A stretch of DNA of 52,361 bases. Source: Cognatazoarcus halotolerans (GTDB lineage: Bacteria > Pseudomonadota > Gammaproteobacteria > Burkholderiales > Rhodocyclaceae). Shown here piece by piece: positions 8,475-15,427 of the stretch (within the stretch, counting starts at the first letter, position 1; each line of letters opens with the position of its first letter). Where the stretch lies: the NCBI RefSeq assembly GCF_009800965.1, contig NZ_WUAF01000026.1:1-52361 (forward strand), read 5' to 3'. The position numbers and the translations under genes are program-made. The notes under the pieces are model-generated. The model was not told where the DNA came from and did no database searches. It saw nothing but the letters and a program-made list of their open reading frames with translations.

Positions 8475-10307
8475 TCACGGCGCCTCGCAGAGGCAGTGCG
8501 CGTAGGTCTGGCGCGGATCGTTCCAGGCTTTCAGGCGGGCCGCCTCTTCCTGCAGACGATCGAAGGCGAGCTCGATCGGCGAATTGGCAACGGGGCGCGC
8601 TATCGACACATCCGCGGCATGCAACAGGCGTTCGAGCAATTGCTCCTGCGGGCTCAGGCTCGGCTCCAGCCAGGTCGTATCGTAGTTCTCGATACCGGCG
8701 CGCCGCGCCGCCGAGGCCACTGCCTGCTGCAAGCCGCCGATGCGGTCGATGAGCCCCTTCTCGAGCGCGTCCTGACCGATCCATACCCGCCCCTGGGCCA
8801 CTTCGTTGACCGCTTCGGGCTTCATCCTGCGGGCCTTGCCGACCACTTCGAGGAAGCGCTGGTAGCCGTTGTCCACGCTGAGCTGCACCGCCTGCGCGAC
8901 CTCCGGCGCCATTGGCCGCCGCGGATCGAAGGCTCCGGCCAGCGGCGAGGTGGCCACACCATCGACCGACAGGCCGAGTTTGCCGAAAGGTTCCGAAAGG
9001 TCCGGGAACATGCCGAAGATACCGATCGAGCCGGTGATCGTGGTCGCGCTGGCCAGCACTTCATCGGCCGCCATCGACACCCAGTAGCCGCCCGACGCGG
9101 CCACCGAGCTCATCGACACCACCACCGGCTTGCCGGCCTCGCGCACGAGCTCGAGCTCGCGACGAATCCGCTCGGAGGCATAAACGCTTCCACCCGGACT
9201 GTCCACCCGCAAGACCAGCGCCTTGATCGAATCCTCCTCGCGCGCCTGCTTGAGCAGCCGGGCAATCGTTTCGCCACCGGCGATGCCCGGTGGCTGGTCA
9301 CCATCGACGATCGCCCCCTGCACCACCACCACGCCCACGGCGTCGCGCGGCACCTCGAGCGCCGGTTGCTCGGATATCAGGTAGGCGCCGAGGCTGGCGC
9401 GCCGCGCCTCCTTGCCGTCGTCGCTGGTGCCGACCTTCTCCATGAGAAAGTCTTCCCATTGGTCCGGACTCATCAGGCCATCCACCAGCTTGCTTTCGGC
9501 CGCGAGCCGCGCGGTGTCTCCGCCAACCGCGGCGAGGCGCTCGGTGTAGTTGGCAAGCAGTTCGTCGATCGCGCCGACAGCGAGTTTGCGGTTTGCGGTC
9601 ACGTCGGTCTGCCAGGCCCGCCACACGCTCTGCAGCATCACCGTGGTCGACTCGCGATCCTCGGGCGACATGTCGCTGCGGGTATAGGGCTCGACCGCGG
9701 ACTTGTAGGTGCCGACCCGGAATACCTGCATCTTCACACCGAGCTTGTCGAGCGCCCCCTTGAAATAGGTCGGGTAGTTTGCGTAGCCCTGCAGCAGCAC
9801 GAAGCCGTCCGGTGCCATGTAGACCTCGTCGGCGAGGCTGGCGAGGTAGTACTGGTTCTGCGTGAAACGGCTGCCCCAGGCGTAGATCGGCTTGCCCGAC
9901 GCGCGAAAATCGGCCAGTGCGAGGCGCAGCTCCTGCAGCTTGGACAGCCCGATACCCGCCATCGCGTCGGTTTCGATGACCATCGCCTTGATCCGCGTGT
10001 CGTCCTTGGCATCGGAAATCGCCTCGAGCAGGTCGCGCAGCGGAGTCTGTTCGGGGTCGCCCCCGCCGCCCTGCAGCATGCGCAGCGGATTGGTGATCGC
10101 CACCTGCTCGACCACCTGCCCGGCGGGACGCAGCACCAGTGCCGAACCGTCGGGTATCGACGGCTCCCGTGCGACCAGGAAGCTGATCACCACGACGGCG
10201 ATGATGGCCAGGAAGATCAGGTTCAGCACCAGCCTTCGCAGGCCGTCCACCAGTCGCCAGAGACCGCCGAACAGGCGTCTGATGATTCCGGGTTTACGAT
10301 CGTTCAT
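8475..10307 (-). CDS. sppA: Signal peptide peptidase SppA (67K type)
   Basis: A membrane-anchored serine-lysine protease (S49) that degrades cleaved signal peptides at the cytoplasmic membrane. The ATG at 10305-10307 gives 610 residues, like E. coli SppA (618). One transmembrane segment lies at about 27-45 (LNLIFLAIIAVVVISFLV). Two tandem S49 domains follow. The catalytic lysine lies in FRVGTYKSAVEP (first domain) and the nucleophile serine in SMSSVAASGGYWVS (second domain). The C-terminus (AWNDPRQTYAHCL) matches the E. coli end. A longer upstream frame to 10526 has no family similarity. It is convergent with ruvA and divergent from the protease cassette. Confidence 0.95.
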   Translation of the reverse strand: MNDRKPGIIRRLFGGLWRLVDGLRRLVLNLIFLAIIAVVVISFLVAREPSIPDGSALVLRPAGQVVEQVAITNPLRMLQGGGGDPEQTPLRDLLEAISDAKDDTRIKAMVIETDAMAGIGLSKLQELRLALADFRASGKPIYAWGSRFTQNQYYLASLADEVYMAPDGFVLLQGYANYPTYFKGALDKLGVKMQVFRVGTYKSAVEPYTRSDMSPEDRESTTVMLQSVWRAWQTDVTANRKLAVGAIDELLANYTERLAAVGGDTARLAAESKLVDGLMSPDQWEDFLMEKVGTSDDGKEARRASLGAYLISEQPALEVPRDAVGVVVVQGAIVDGDQPPGIAGGETIARLLKQAREEDSIKALVLRVDSPGGSVYASERIRRELELVREAGKPVVVSMSSVAASGGYWVSMAADEVLASATTITGSIGIFGMFPDLSEPFGKLGLSVDGVATSPLAGAFDPRRPMAPEVAQAVQLSVDNGYQRFLEVVGKARRMKPEAVNEVAQGRVWIGQDALEKGLIDRIGGLQQAVASAARRAGIENYDTTWLEPSLSPQEQLLERLLHAADVSIARPVANSPIELAFDRLQEEAARLKAWNDPRQTYAHCLCEAP

Positions 10308-10421
10308 TCGTTTCAGTTCAATCCGCAAGTCAAGTGTCGATTGTATCCGCCCCGGCAGCGCTTGGAGATGACATGTCCCTGCGCTACCCTCGCGGACACG
10401 ATAACTCCTCCGGAATCGTTG

Positions 10422-10781
10422 ATGACAGGAACTTATGCGCTGCGGCGACTCGCAGGCGCGGCAGTACTCCCGGCATGCATCGCGCTGTCGCAGGCCTGCG
10501 CCTCGCCCCCCTCGGCTGAAGCTCACGGCAAGGCGGTGATGATCGACTTCGCGGCGCCGACCGATGGCGCCTCGCCGGCACTGCTCGCATCACTTTCGCA
10601 TCGCGCCGGTGCGACGCTGGTCTACCGTGCCGCGGTGTCGCCCAATCGCCATGCCTACCGGCTCGACTGCGCCGCGACCGACCCCGACTGTCGCCAGGCG
10701 ATCGCCAGCCTGTCCGCCGACCCCCGGATCCGCAGCATTTCGGCCGACCGGCTCTCCCATCCCAGCCAGGACAATCGATGA
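10422..10781 (+). CDS. Exported small protein resembling a subtilase prodomain
   Basis: A 119-residue protein with a signal peptide at about 1-28 (positive start, hydrophobic AGAAVLPACIALSQACA); the cleavage or lipid-attachment site is uncertain. The remaining ~90 residues show the pattern of an inhibitor I9-like subtilase propeptide: a VMIDFAAP strand, a LASLSHRAGATLVYRAAVS unit, and a terminal LSADPRIRSISADRLS resembling the usual 'L-x-x-D-P-x-V-x-x-V-x-x-D' end. Its TGA overlaps the ATG of the S8 protease (ATGA), so the two are translationally coupled. A role as a separate prodomain, chaperone or inhibitor for the protease is inference. An internal cysteine pair (LDCAATDPDC) could form a disulfide. 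Confidence 0.72.
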   Translation: MTGTYALRRLAGAAVLPACIALSQACASPPSAEAHGKAVMIDFAAPTDGASPALLASLSHRAGATLVYRAAVSPNRHAYRLDCAATDPDCRQAIASLSADPRIRSISADRLSHPSQDNR

Positions 10782-12616
10782 GAATCCTCAAGCTTCTTTG
10801 CGTACTGGGCCTCTGCGGCGCCAGCCTCAACGCCGTCGCGGCCCCCGACGGCGATCGCGTGATCGTGAAGTTCCGCGACACCGCCTCCGGGCTCAAGCAG
10901 GCGCGTGCCGCCGACCGCACCCGCCAGCTGGGCGAACGCATCGGCGTAACGCTCGAAGGCAGCAGCGAACCCGGCCCGGGCATGCAGGTGATGCGCGCTC
11001 GCGGCCTCAGCGCAGAGGTGCTGGCCCGTCGGCTGGCGCGACAGGCCGACATCGAGTACGCGGTGCCCGACGGCCTGCGTCACGCGCGAGCCCTGCCCAA
11101 CGACGGCCTTTTTGCCGACCAGTGGCACCTGCAGGATGCCCAGCCCGCCGCCATCCGCGCGACCACGGCATGGGATGTCACCACCGGCTCGAACGCCATC
11201 GTCACCGCGGTGATCGACACCGGCATCCTCAGCACACACCCGGATCTTGCCGGGCGACTGCTTCCCGGCTATGACTTCATCTCCGATGCGGCTCTCGCCG
11301 GTGACGGCAACGGCCGGGACTCGAACCCCGCCGACCCGGGCGACTTCATCAGCAACGCGGACATCGCCGATCCGGCCTTGCAGGCGGTCTGTCCGGCCGC
11401 TGCGCTCGTGAGGCAGGAGAGCTCCTGGCACGGCACCCGGGTCGCCGGCGTGCTGGCGGCGGCCACCAACAACTCGCTCGGTGTCGCCGGCACCACCTGG
11501 CGCGGCGGACTGCTGCCGGTGCGGGCACTGGGCAAATGCGGCGGCTTCGATTCCGACATCATTGCGGCGATGCGCTGGGCGGCCGGCCTCGCGGTTCCGG
11601 GCGTGCTGTCAAATGCCAATCCTGCGCGCATCATCAATCTCAGCCTCGGCGGCAGCGGCACCTGCAGTGCAGCCTATCGCGACACCATTGCCGAGCTCGC
11701 CTCGATCGGCGTGCTGGTGGTCGCCGCCGCAGGCAATGAAACCGGACCGGTGGAAACCCCGGCGAACTGCCCCGGCGTACTCGCCGTTGCGGGCCTGCGC
11801 CACATCGGCACCAAGGTCGGCTACAGCAGCATGGGGGCCGAAGTGGCGATTGCCGCACCCGCGGGCAACTGCGTGAGCGACACCCTGCCCTGCCAGTTCC
11901 CGATCACCACGCTGACCAACAGCGGCACCACCAGCCCGACGGTCAACACCTATACCGACGGTTTCGACTACAACGTCGGCACCAGCTTCAGTGCCCCGCT
12001 GGCCGCCGGTAGCGCGGCGCTGATGCTCGCCCTCAACCCCGCGCTGACGCCGGACAAGATCATCGCGCGCATGCAGTCGGGCGCCCGATCATTTCCCGTC
12101 GATGGCAGCTTGCCCACCTGCCCGGCAACTGCGTCCAGCGGCCAATGCAACTGCACCACCTCCACCTGCGGAGCGGGCATGCTCGACGCTGCCGCGGCGC
12201 TCGCCGCGGCCAGCGGCCCGGTAGCCGGGATCGAGGTGCTCGATCCGCTCAAGACCGGCACGATCCGGCTCGACGGCAGCAGCGCGGCCACTGCCGGACG
12301 CGTGATCACGGGATGGCAGTGGGCACTCGTTTCGGCGCCCACCGGGGCCAGTCTCGGCAGCCTGACCGGCGCCACCAACACGCTGCAGGCGCCCGGAGCC
12401 GGCAGCTACCGATTGCGCCTGACGGTCACCGACAATCTGGGCGCCAGCGACACATCCGAGACCACACTGACGGTCAGCAAACCGTCTGGTGGCGGCGGGG
12501 GCGGCAGTGCCGACTGGCTCTTCATGCTCGGCGTCGGACTGCTCGGCGCGGCGGCCTATCGCCGCCGCAGCCACCACACGACGAGCGCCCAGGCAATGCC
12601 GCCGGACCAGCCGTAA
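10778..12616 (+). CDS. S8 (subtilisin-family) serine protease with GlyGly-CTERM tail
   Basis: A secreted protease of 612 residues. Order: signal peptide (1-21, ending AVA-AP), own prodomain (about 24-105, DRVIVKFRD to IEYAVPD), catalytic domain with Asp147 (AVIDTGI), His218 (SWHGTRVAG), Asn320 (AAGNE) and Ser403 (GTSFSAP), then a PKD-like region (485-567). A Gly6 linker, a hydrophobic stretch SADWLFMLGVGLLGAAAY and arginines RRR end the recognisable part. That tripartite end is the GlyGly-CTERM signal for rhombosortase. Fifteen extra residues follow the arginines because the frame runs on into the antisense of the rhombosortase gene. Several cysteine pairs fit an extracytoplasmic enzyme. Confidence 0.92.
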   Translation: MRILKLLCVLGLCGASLNAVAAPDGDRVIVKFRDTASGLKQARAADRTRQLGERIGVTLEGSSEPGPGMQVMRARGLSAEVLARRLARQADIEYAVPDGLRHARALPNDGLFADQWHLQDAQPAAIRATTAWDVTTGSNAIVTAVIDTGILSTHPDLAGRLLPGYDFISDAALAGDGNGRDSNPADPGDFISNADIADPALQAVCPAAALVRQESSWHGTRVAGVLAAATNNSLGVAGTTWRGGLLPVRALGKCGGFDSDIIAAMRWAAGLAVPGVLSNANPARIINLSLGGSGTCSAAYRDTIAELASIGVLVVAAAGNETGPVETPANCPGVLAVAGLRHIGTKVGYSSMGAEVAIAAPAGNCVSDTLPCQFPITTLTNSGTTSPTVNTYTDGFDYNVGTSFSAPLAAGSAALMLALNPALTPDKIIARMQSGARSFPVDGSLPTCPATASSGQCNCTTSTCGAGMLDAAAALAAASGPVAGIEVLDPLKTGTIRLDGSSAATAGRVITGWQWALVSAPTGASLGSLTGATNTLQAPGAGSYRLRLTVTDNLGASDTSETTLTVSKPSGGGGGGSADWLFMLGVGLLGAAAYRRRSHHTTSAQAMPPDQP

Positions 12617-13137
12617 AGGTGTGCGGGGGTGGCCAGCGGCACCCCCAGCCAGCCGGTCTCGCCGAGCGGATGGGCGAGATCGAGCCATACCTTGAACGAG
12701 CCGCCGACAAGCAGCAGCGCGGCAATCAGGCGTCCACCACGCTCACCGGGCTGTAGCAGCAGCGAAGCGGCCAGCCACGCGAAGAGACCGTGCAAGAGGC
12801 CCGACATGCCCACGTACCAGTCGATTTGCCAGGGGCCGAAAAGCAGACCGAGATCGACCGCCAGCATCGCCGCGGCACCGGCGCTCAGCGTGGCACGTGC
12901 CCCCTGCAGCCAGACACCCATGCCAAGCAGCAGGACAGCAGCGGCCAGATTGATCGCCAGGTGGCGTGCATCGATATGGACGAAATGCGCACTCGCCAGC
13001 CGCCACGCATCCGTCCAGCCGCCGCCGGCTCGCCATCCGAAGGCGGTGATCTGATAGCGGGGCAGCAGGCTCACTGCCGCGGCGATCCCGGCCACCGCGA
13101 GTACCACGAGAATCACCGCAAGCAGGCGACGCTTCAC
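12556..13137 (-). CDS. rrtA: Rhombosortase (rhomboid-family GlyGly-CTERM processing protease)
   Basis: An intramembrane serine protease of about 193 residues with six hydrophobic segments. Rhomboid marks are HFVHIDARHLAINL (51-64), the serine motif GMSGLLHG (110-117, Ser112) and the catalytic histidine in PAHLYGWSGG (His173). The GxSGxxHG form separates rhombosortases from general rhomboids. The GTG at 13135-13137 follows the trmB stop; an upstream ATG at 13179 would overlap trmB by 32 bases, so the start is uncertain. The gene converges on and overlaps the S8 protease by 61 bases. The pairing makes that protease its likely substrate. The last residues are WWLRRR. Confidence 0.87.
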   Translation of the reverse strand: MKRRLLAVILVVLAVAGIAAAVSLLPRYQITAFGWRAGGGWTDAWRLASAHFVHIDARHLAINLAAAVLLLGMGVWLQGARATLSAGAAAMLAVDLGLLFGPWQIDWYVGMSGLLHGLFAWLAASLLLQPGERGGRLIAALLLVGGSFKVWLDLAHPLGETGWLGVPLATPAHLYGWSGGIAWALVVWWLRRR

Positions 13138-13147
13138 CCGCAGCCAC

Positions 13148-13894
13148 TCAGCGACGACGGAAAACCAGGTCCCAGACACCGTGCCCGAGACGCAGGCCGC
13201 GCTGCTCGAACTTGGTCAGCGGGCGATAGGCCGGGCGCGGTGCGTAATCGGCGGCGGTATTCTGCAGCAGGGGTTCGCCACCGAGGACTTCGAGCATCTG
13301 CGCGGCGTAGTCCTCCCAATCGGTGGCGCAGTGCAGATAGCCGCCCGGGGCGAGCCGCGATGCAATCAGCGCGACGAAGTCGGGCTGCACCAGGCGGCGC
13401 TTGTGGTGGCGTTTCTTGGGCCATGGATCGGGAAAGAAGATGTGCACCCCGGCGAGGGTGTCCTCGGGGATCATGTCGCGCATCACCTCGACCGCGTCGT
13501 GCTGCATGATCCGCAGATTGCCGATCTGCTGGTCCGCGATCTGCTTGCACAGGCTGCCGACCCCCGGGGTATGGACCTCGATCGCGAGATAGTCCTGCTG
13601 CGGGTGGGCGAGCGCAATGCGGGCGGTGGTCTCGCCCATGCCGAAGCCGATCTCGAGGATACGCGGCGCCGCGCGGCCGAACGCCTGATCCAGATCGAGC
13701 ACGGCCGGCCGGTACGGAATCCCGACCGTCGGCATCATCTCTTCGTAGCAGCGCGCCTGGGCATCCGAGAGCCGGCCCTGGCGCAGCACGAAGCTGCGGA
13801 TCGTACGCTGCGAAAAACGCGGCTGCTGGCCGCTGTCGGTGGAAAAATCCGCCGGCGGCAGCTCGTCGATGCCGTCTTCAGTGGGTTGCTGCAA
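13148..13894 (-). CDS. trmB: tRNA (guanine-N7)-methyltransferase TrmB
   Basis: Methylates G46 in the variable loop of tRNA using S-adenosylmethionine. The 248-residue protein has the SAM-binding motif [16 protein letters not shown] at about 78-93, the [11 protein letters not shown] strand, and the diagnostic [15 protein letters not shown] near 153-167. The tail has the [17 protein letters not shown] substrate motif close to the C-terminus. The length is normal for the family. It lies 18 bases downstream of thiG on the same strand and 10 bases upstream of the preferred rhombosortase start, so thiS-thiG-trmB-rrtA look like one transcript. Confidence 0.95.
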   Translation of the reverse strand: MQQPTEDGIDELPPADFSTDSGQQPRFSQRTIRSFVLRQGRLSDAQARCYEEMMPTVGIPYRPAVLDLDQAFGRAAPRILEIGFGMGETTARIALAHPQQDYLAIEVHTPGVGSLCKQIADQQIGNLRIMQHDAVEVMRDMIPEDTLAGVHIFFPDPWPKKRHHKRRLVQPDFVALIASRLAPGGYLHCATDWEDYAAQMLEVLGGEPLLQNTAADYAPRPAYRPLTKFEQRGLRLGHGVWDLVFRRR

Positions 13895-13912
13895 TTGACG
13901 CTTCCTGTTGGC

Positions 13913-14698
13913 TCAGCGACCGATCATGCCGCCGGTGGGCGAGCTGGGGCTTGCCGCGTAGGTCTTGCGCGGCATGCGCCCGGCAAGGAAGGCCTCGCGG
14001 CCGGCCTCGACGCCCTTCTTCATCGCGCTGGCCATCAGCACCGGGTCCTGCGCCTTGGCGATGGCGGTGTTCATGAGCACGCCGTCGCAGCCCAGCTCCA
14101 TGGCAATGGCCGCATCAGAGGCAGTGCCGACTCCGGCATCGACCAGCACCGGCACCTGTGCCTGGTCGATGATCAACCGCAGGTTCCACGGGTTGAGGAT
14201 GCCCATGCCCGAGCCGATCAGGCTCGCCAGCGGCATGATCGCGCAACAGCCGATCTCTTCGAGCATCTTTGCCTGGATGGGGTCATCGGCGCAGTACGCC
14301 ATCACCTTGAACCCGTCCTTGACCAGCGTCTCGGCGGCCTTGAGGGTTTCCGGCATGTTGGGAAACAGCGTCTCGGCATCGCCCAGCACCTCAAGCTTGA
14401 CCAGGTCGTGACCGTCGAGCAGCTCGCGCGCGAGGCGCAGTGTGCGCACCGCCTCGTCGGCACTGTAGCAGCCGGCGGTGTTGGGCAGGATGGTGTAGCG
14501 CTCGGGCGGCAGGATGTCGAGCAGGTTGGGTTCGCCCGGGTTCTGGCCGATGTTGCTGCGGCGGATCGCCACGGTGATGATCTCGGCACCACTGGCCGCG
14601 ATGGCGCGGCTGGTTTCGTCGAAATCCTTGTACTTGCCGGTACCGACCAGCAGACGGGAAGAATAGGCCTTGCCGGCAATGACCAGGGAATCGTTCAT
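13913..14698 (-). CDS. thiG: Thiazole synthase ThiG
   Basis: Makes the thiazole phosphate of thiamine from deoxyxylulose 5-phosphate, dehydroglycine and ThiS thiocarboxylate. The product has 261 residues from the ATG at 14698, preceded by AGGTT. Typical segments are [41 protein letters not shown] with the Schiff-base lysine, the phosphate-binding [14 protein letters not shown] and [12 protein letters not shown]. The TIM-barrel length is standard. It follows thiS by 50 bases. No TPP riboswitch was recognised upstream of the pair. Confidence 0.96.
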   Translation of the reverse strand: MNDSLVIAGKAYSSRLLVGTGKYKDFDETSRAIAASGAEIITVAIRRSNIGQNPGEPNLLDILPPERYTILPNTAGCYSADEAVRTLRLARELLDGHDLVKLEVLGDAETLFPNMPETLKAAETLVKDGFKVMAYCADDPIQAKMLEEIGCCAIMPLASLIGSGMGILNPWNLRLIIDQAQVPVLVDAGVGTASDAAIAMELGCDGVLMNTAIAKAQDPVLMASAMKKGVEAGREAFLAGRMPRKTYAASPSSPTGGMIGR

Positions 14699-14748
14699 CT
14701 TTGAACCTGTTACGAATGGGGAGCGGGAAACGGGGACGGCAGCGGGAA

Positions 14749-14952
14749 TCAACCGCCACCCACCGCCACGACGATCTCGAGACGGTCACCATCGGCGAGC
14801 ACGGTATCGGCATGCCGACCCTTGGGCACGATCTCGCCGTTGCGCTCGACGGCCACCCGCTTGCCCGCCAGCGCGCGGTTTTCGAGCAGGCCAAGTACGG
14901 AAGTCGTGGCGGGCAGGCTCTCGGTTTGCCCGTTGAGGGTGATCTGGATCAT
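14749..14952 (-). CDS. thiS: Sulfur carrier protein ThiS
   Basis: A ubiquitin-fold sulfur carrier of 67 residues whose C-terminal glycine is adenylated by ThiF and thiolated for thiazole synthesis by ThiG. It begins MIQITLNGQ and ends VVAVGGG, supplying the required terminal Gly-Gly. The mid-segment [24 protein letters not shown] is typical. The ATG at 14952 is chosen over a longer frame to 15009 because it fits the family length. It is the first gene of the thiS-thiG-trmB unit, divergent from tRNA-Gly. Confidence 0.93.
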   Translation of the reverse strand: MIQITLNGQTESLPATTSVLGLLENRALAGKRVAVERNGEIVPKGRHADTVLADGDRLEIVVAVGGG

Positions 14953-15047
14953 CGGCGGAAACGTCTCGTTCGCTGAAAAAACGTTTGCGGATTCTAGCAC
15001 GGGGCCCATCGCGCACTCGCGCCTCGCGACAGCGCACGCGCAGCGGT

Positions 15048-15076
15048 TTGCGCCGCGGCGATCGGCCCGCTAGAAT
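15048..15076 (+). promoter_or_regulatory. Candidate promoter for tRNA-Gly
   Basis: A TTGCGC (15048-15053) and a TAGAAT (15071-15076) are separated by exactly 17 bases. Transcription would begin about 34 bases before the tRNA 5' end. No better pair is seen in the region. Confidence 0.55.
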
Positions 15077-15116
15077 GCCGGACACTCTCCGGCGGCAAGT
15101 CGGAAACGTGCCGCAA

Positions 15117-15190
15117 GCGGGTGTAGTTCAATGGCAGAACGGCAGCTTCCCAAGCTGCATACGAGGGTTCGATTCCCTTCACCCGCTCCA
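15117..15190 (+). tRNA. tRNA-Gly (anticodon CCC)
   Basis: A complete 74-base cloverleaf. The acceptor GCGGGTG (15117-15123) pairs with CACCCGC (15180-15186), followed by discriminator T and an encoded CCA at 15188-15190. The anticodon arm is GCAGC-TTCCCAA-GCTGC with anticodon CCC, which reads GGG. The T arm is GAGGG-TTCGATT-CCCTT. Its 3' half is the attachment site of the ICE that begins here. Confidence 0.96.
15168..15190 (+). mobile_element. Predicted left attachment site (attL) in tRNA-Gly 3' end
   Basis: The integrase gene starts 237 bases after the tRNA, and integrases of the IntB13/clc type recombine within the last ~18 bases of tRNA-Gly genes. The tRNA stays intact, so the ICE carries the replacement 3' end. 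The exact core cannot be fixed without attR; no second copy of this sequence was found in the window. Confidence 0.7.
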
Positions 15191-15427
15191 CCGCATCAAT
15201 CTGCGGAGTTCCGCAGACGTCCAGGAGAATCTGCAAGTCGTTGGCGCACAACGACTTTTCTCTCCTTGACGTTCTGCTGTGTTCCACCGCGATCCTCCGA
15301 CAGCTGGGACTTTTAAGTCCACAAACAAGTCCATTTTTGAGGGCACGGCGGTTTCCGGATTGTTGATCGAGGGGCGAGGTCGATGTGACCAGCATCTGGT
15401 TCCTGACTCATGTTCAGGAGCAAGAGC
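15191..15427 (+). promoter_or_regulatory. Integrase leader region with three inverted repeats
   Basis: The 237 bases between the tRNA and the integrase contain no gene. Three symmetric signals stand out: CTGCGGA-GT-TCCGCAG (15201-15216), AAGTCGTT-GGCGCAC-AACGACTT (15235-15257) and TCCTGA-CTCATGT-TCAGGA (15401-15419). The third encloses the AGGAG ribosome site of the integrase (15416-15420). The first two could be arm-type binding sites or regulator operators; the third could limit integrase translation. Confidence 0.5.

Noticed and set aside
8496-10781. 761-codon plus-strand frame opposite sppA
   Set aside because: Only its last 119 codons (10422-10781) are a credible gene; the rest is antisense of sppA.
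13181-14704. 507-codon plus-strand frame opposite trmB and thiG
   Set aside because: Antisense shadow in GC-rich DNA, with no ribosome site and no recognisable domain.
14953-15047. TPP riboswitch upstream of thiS
   Set aside because: No CTGAGA-type core or THI-box arrangement was found.
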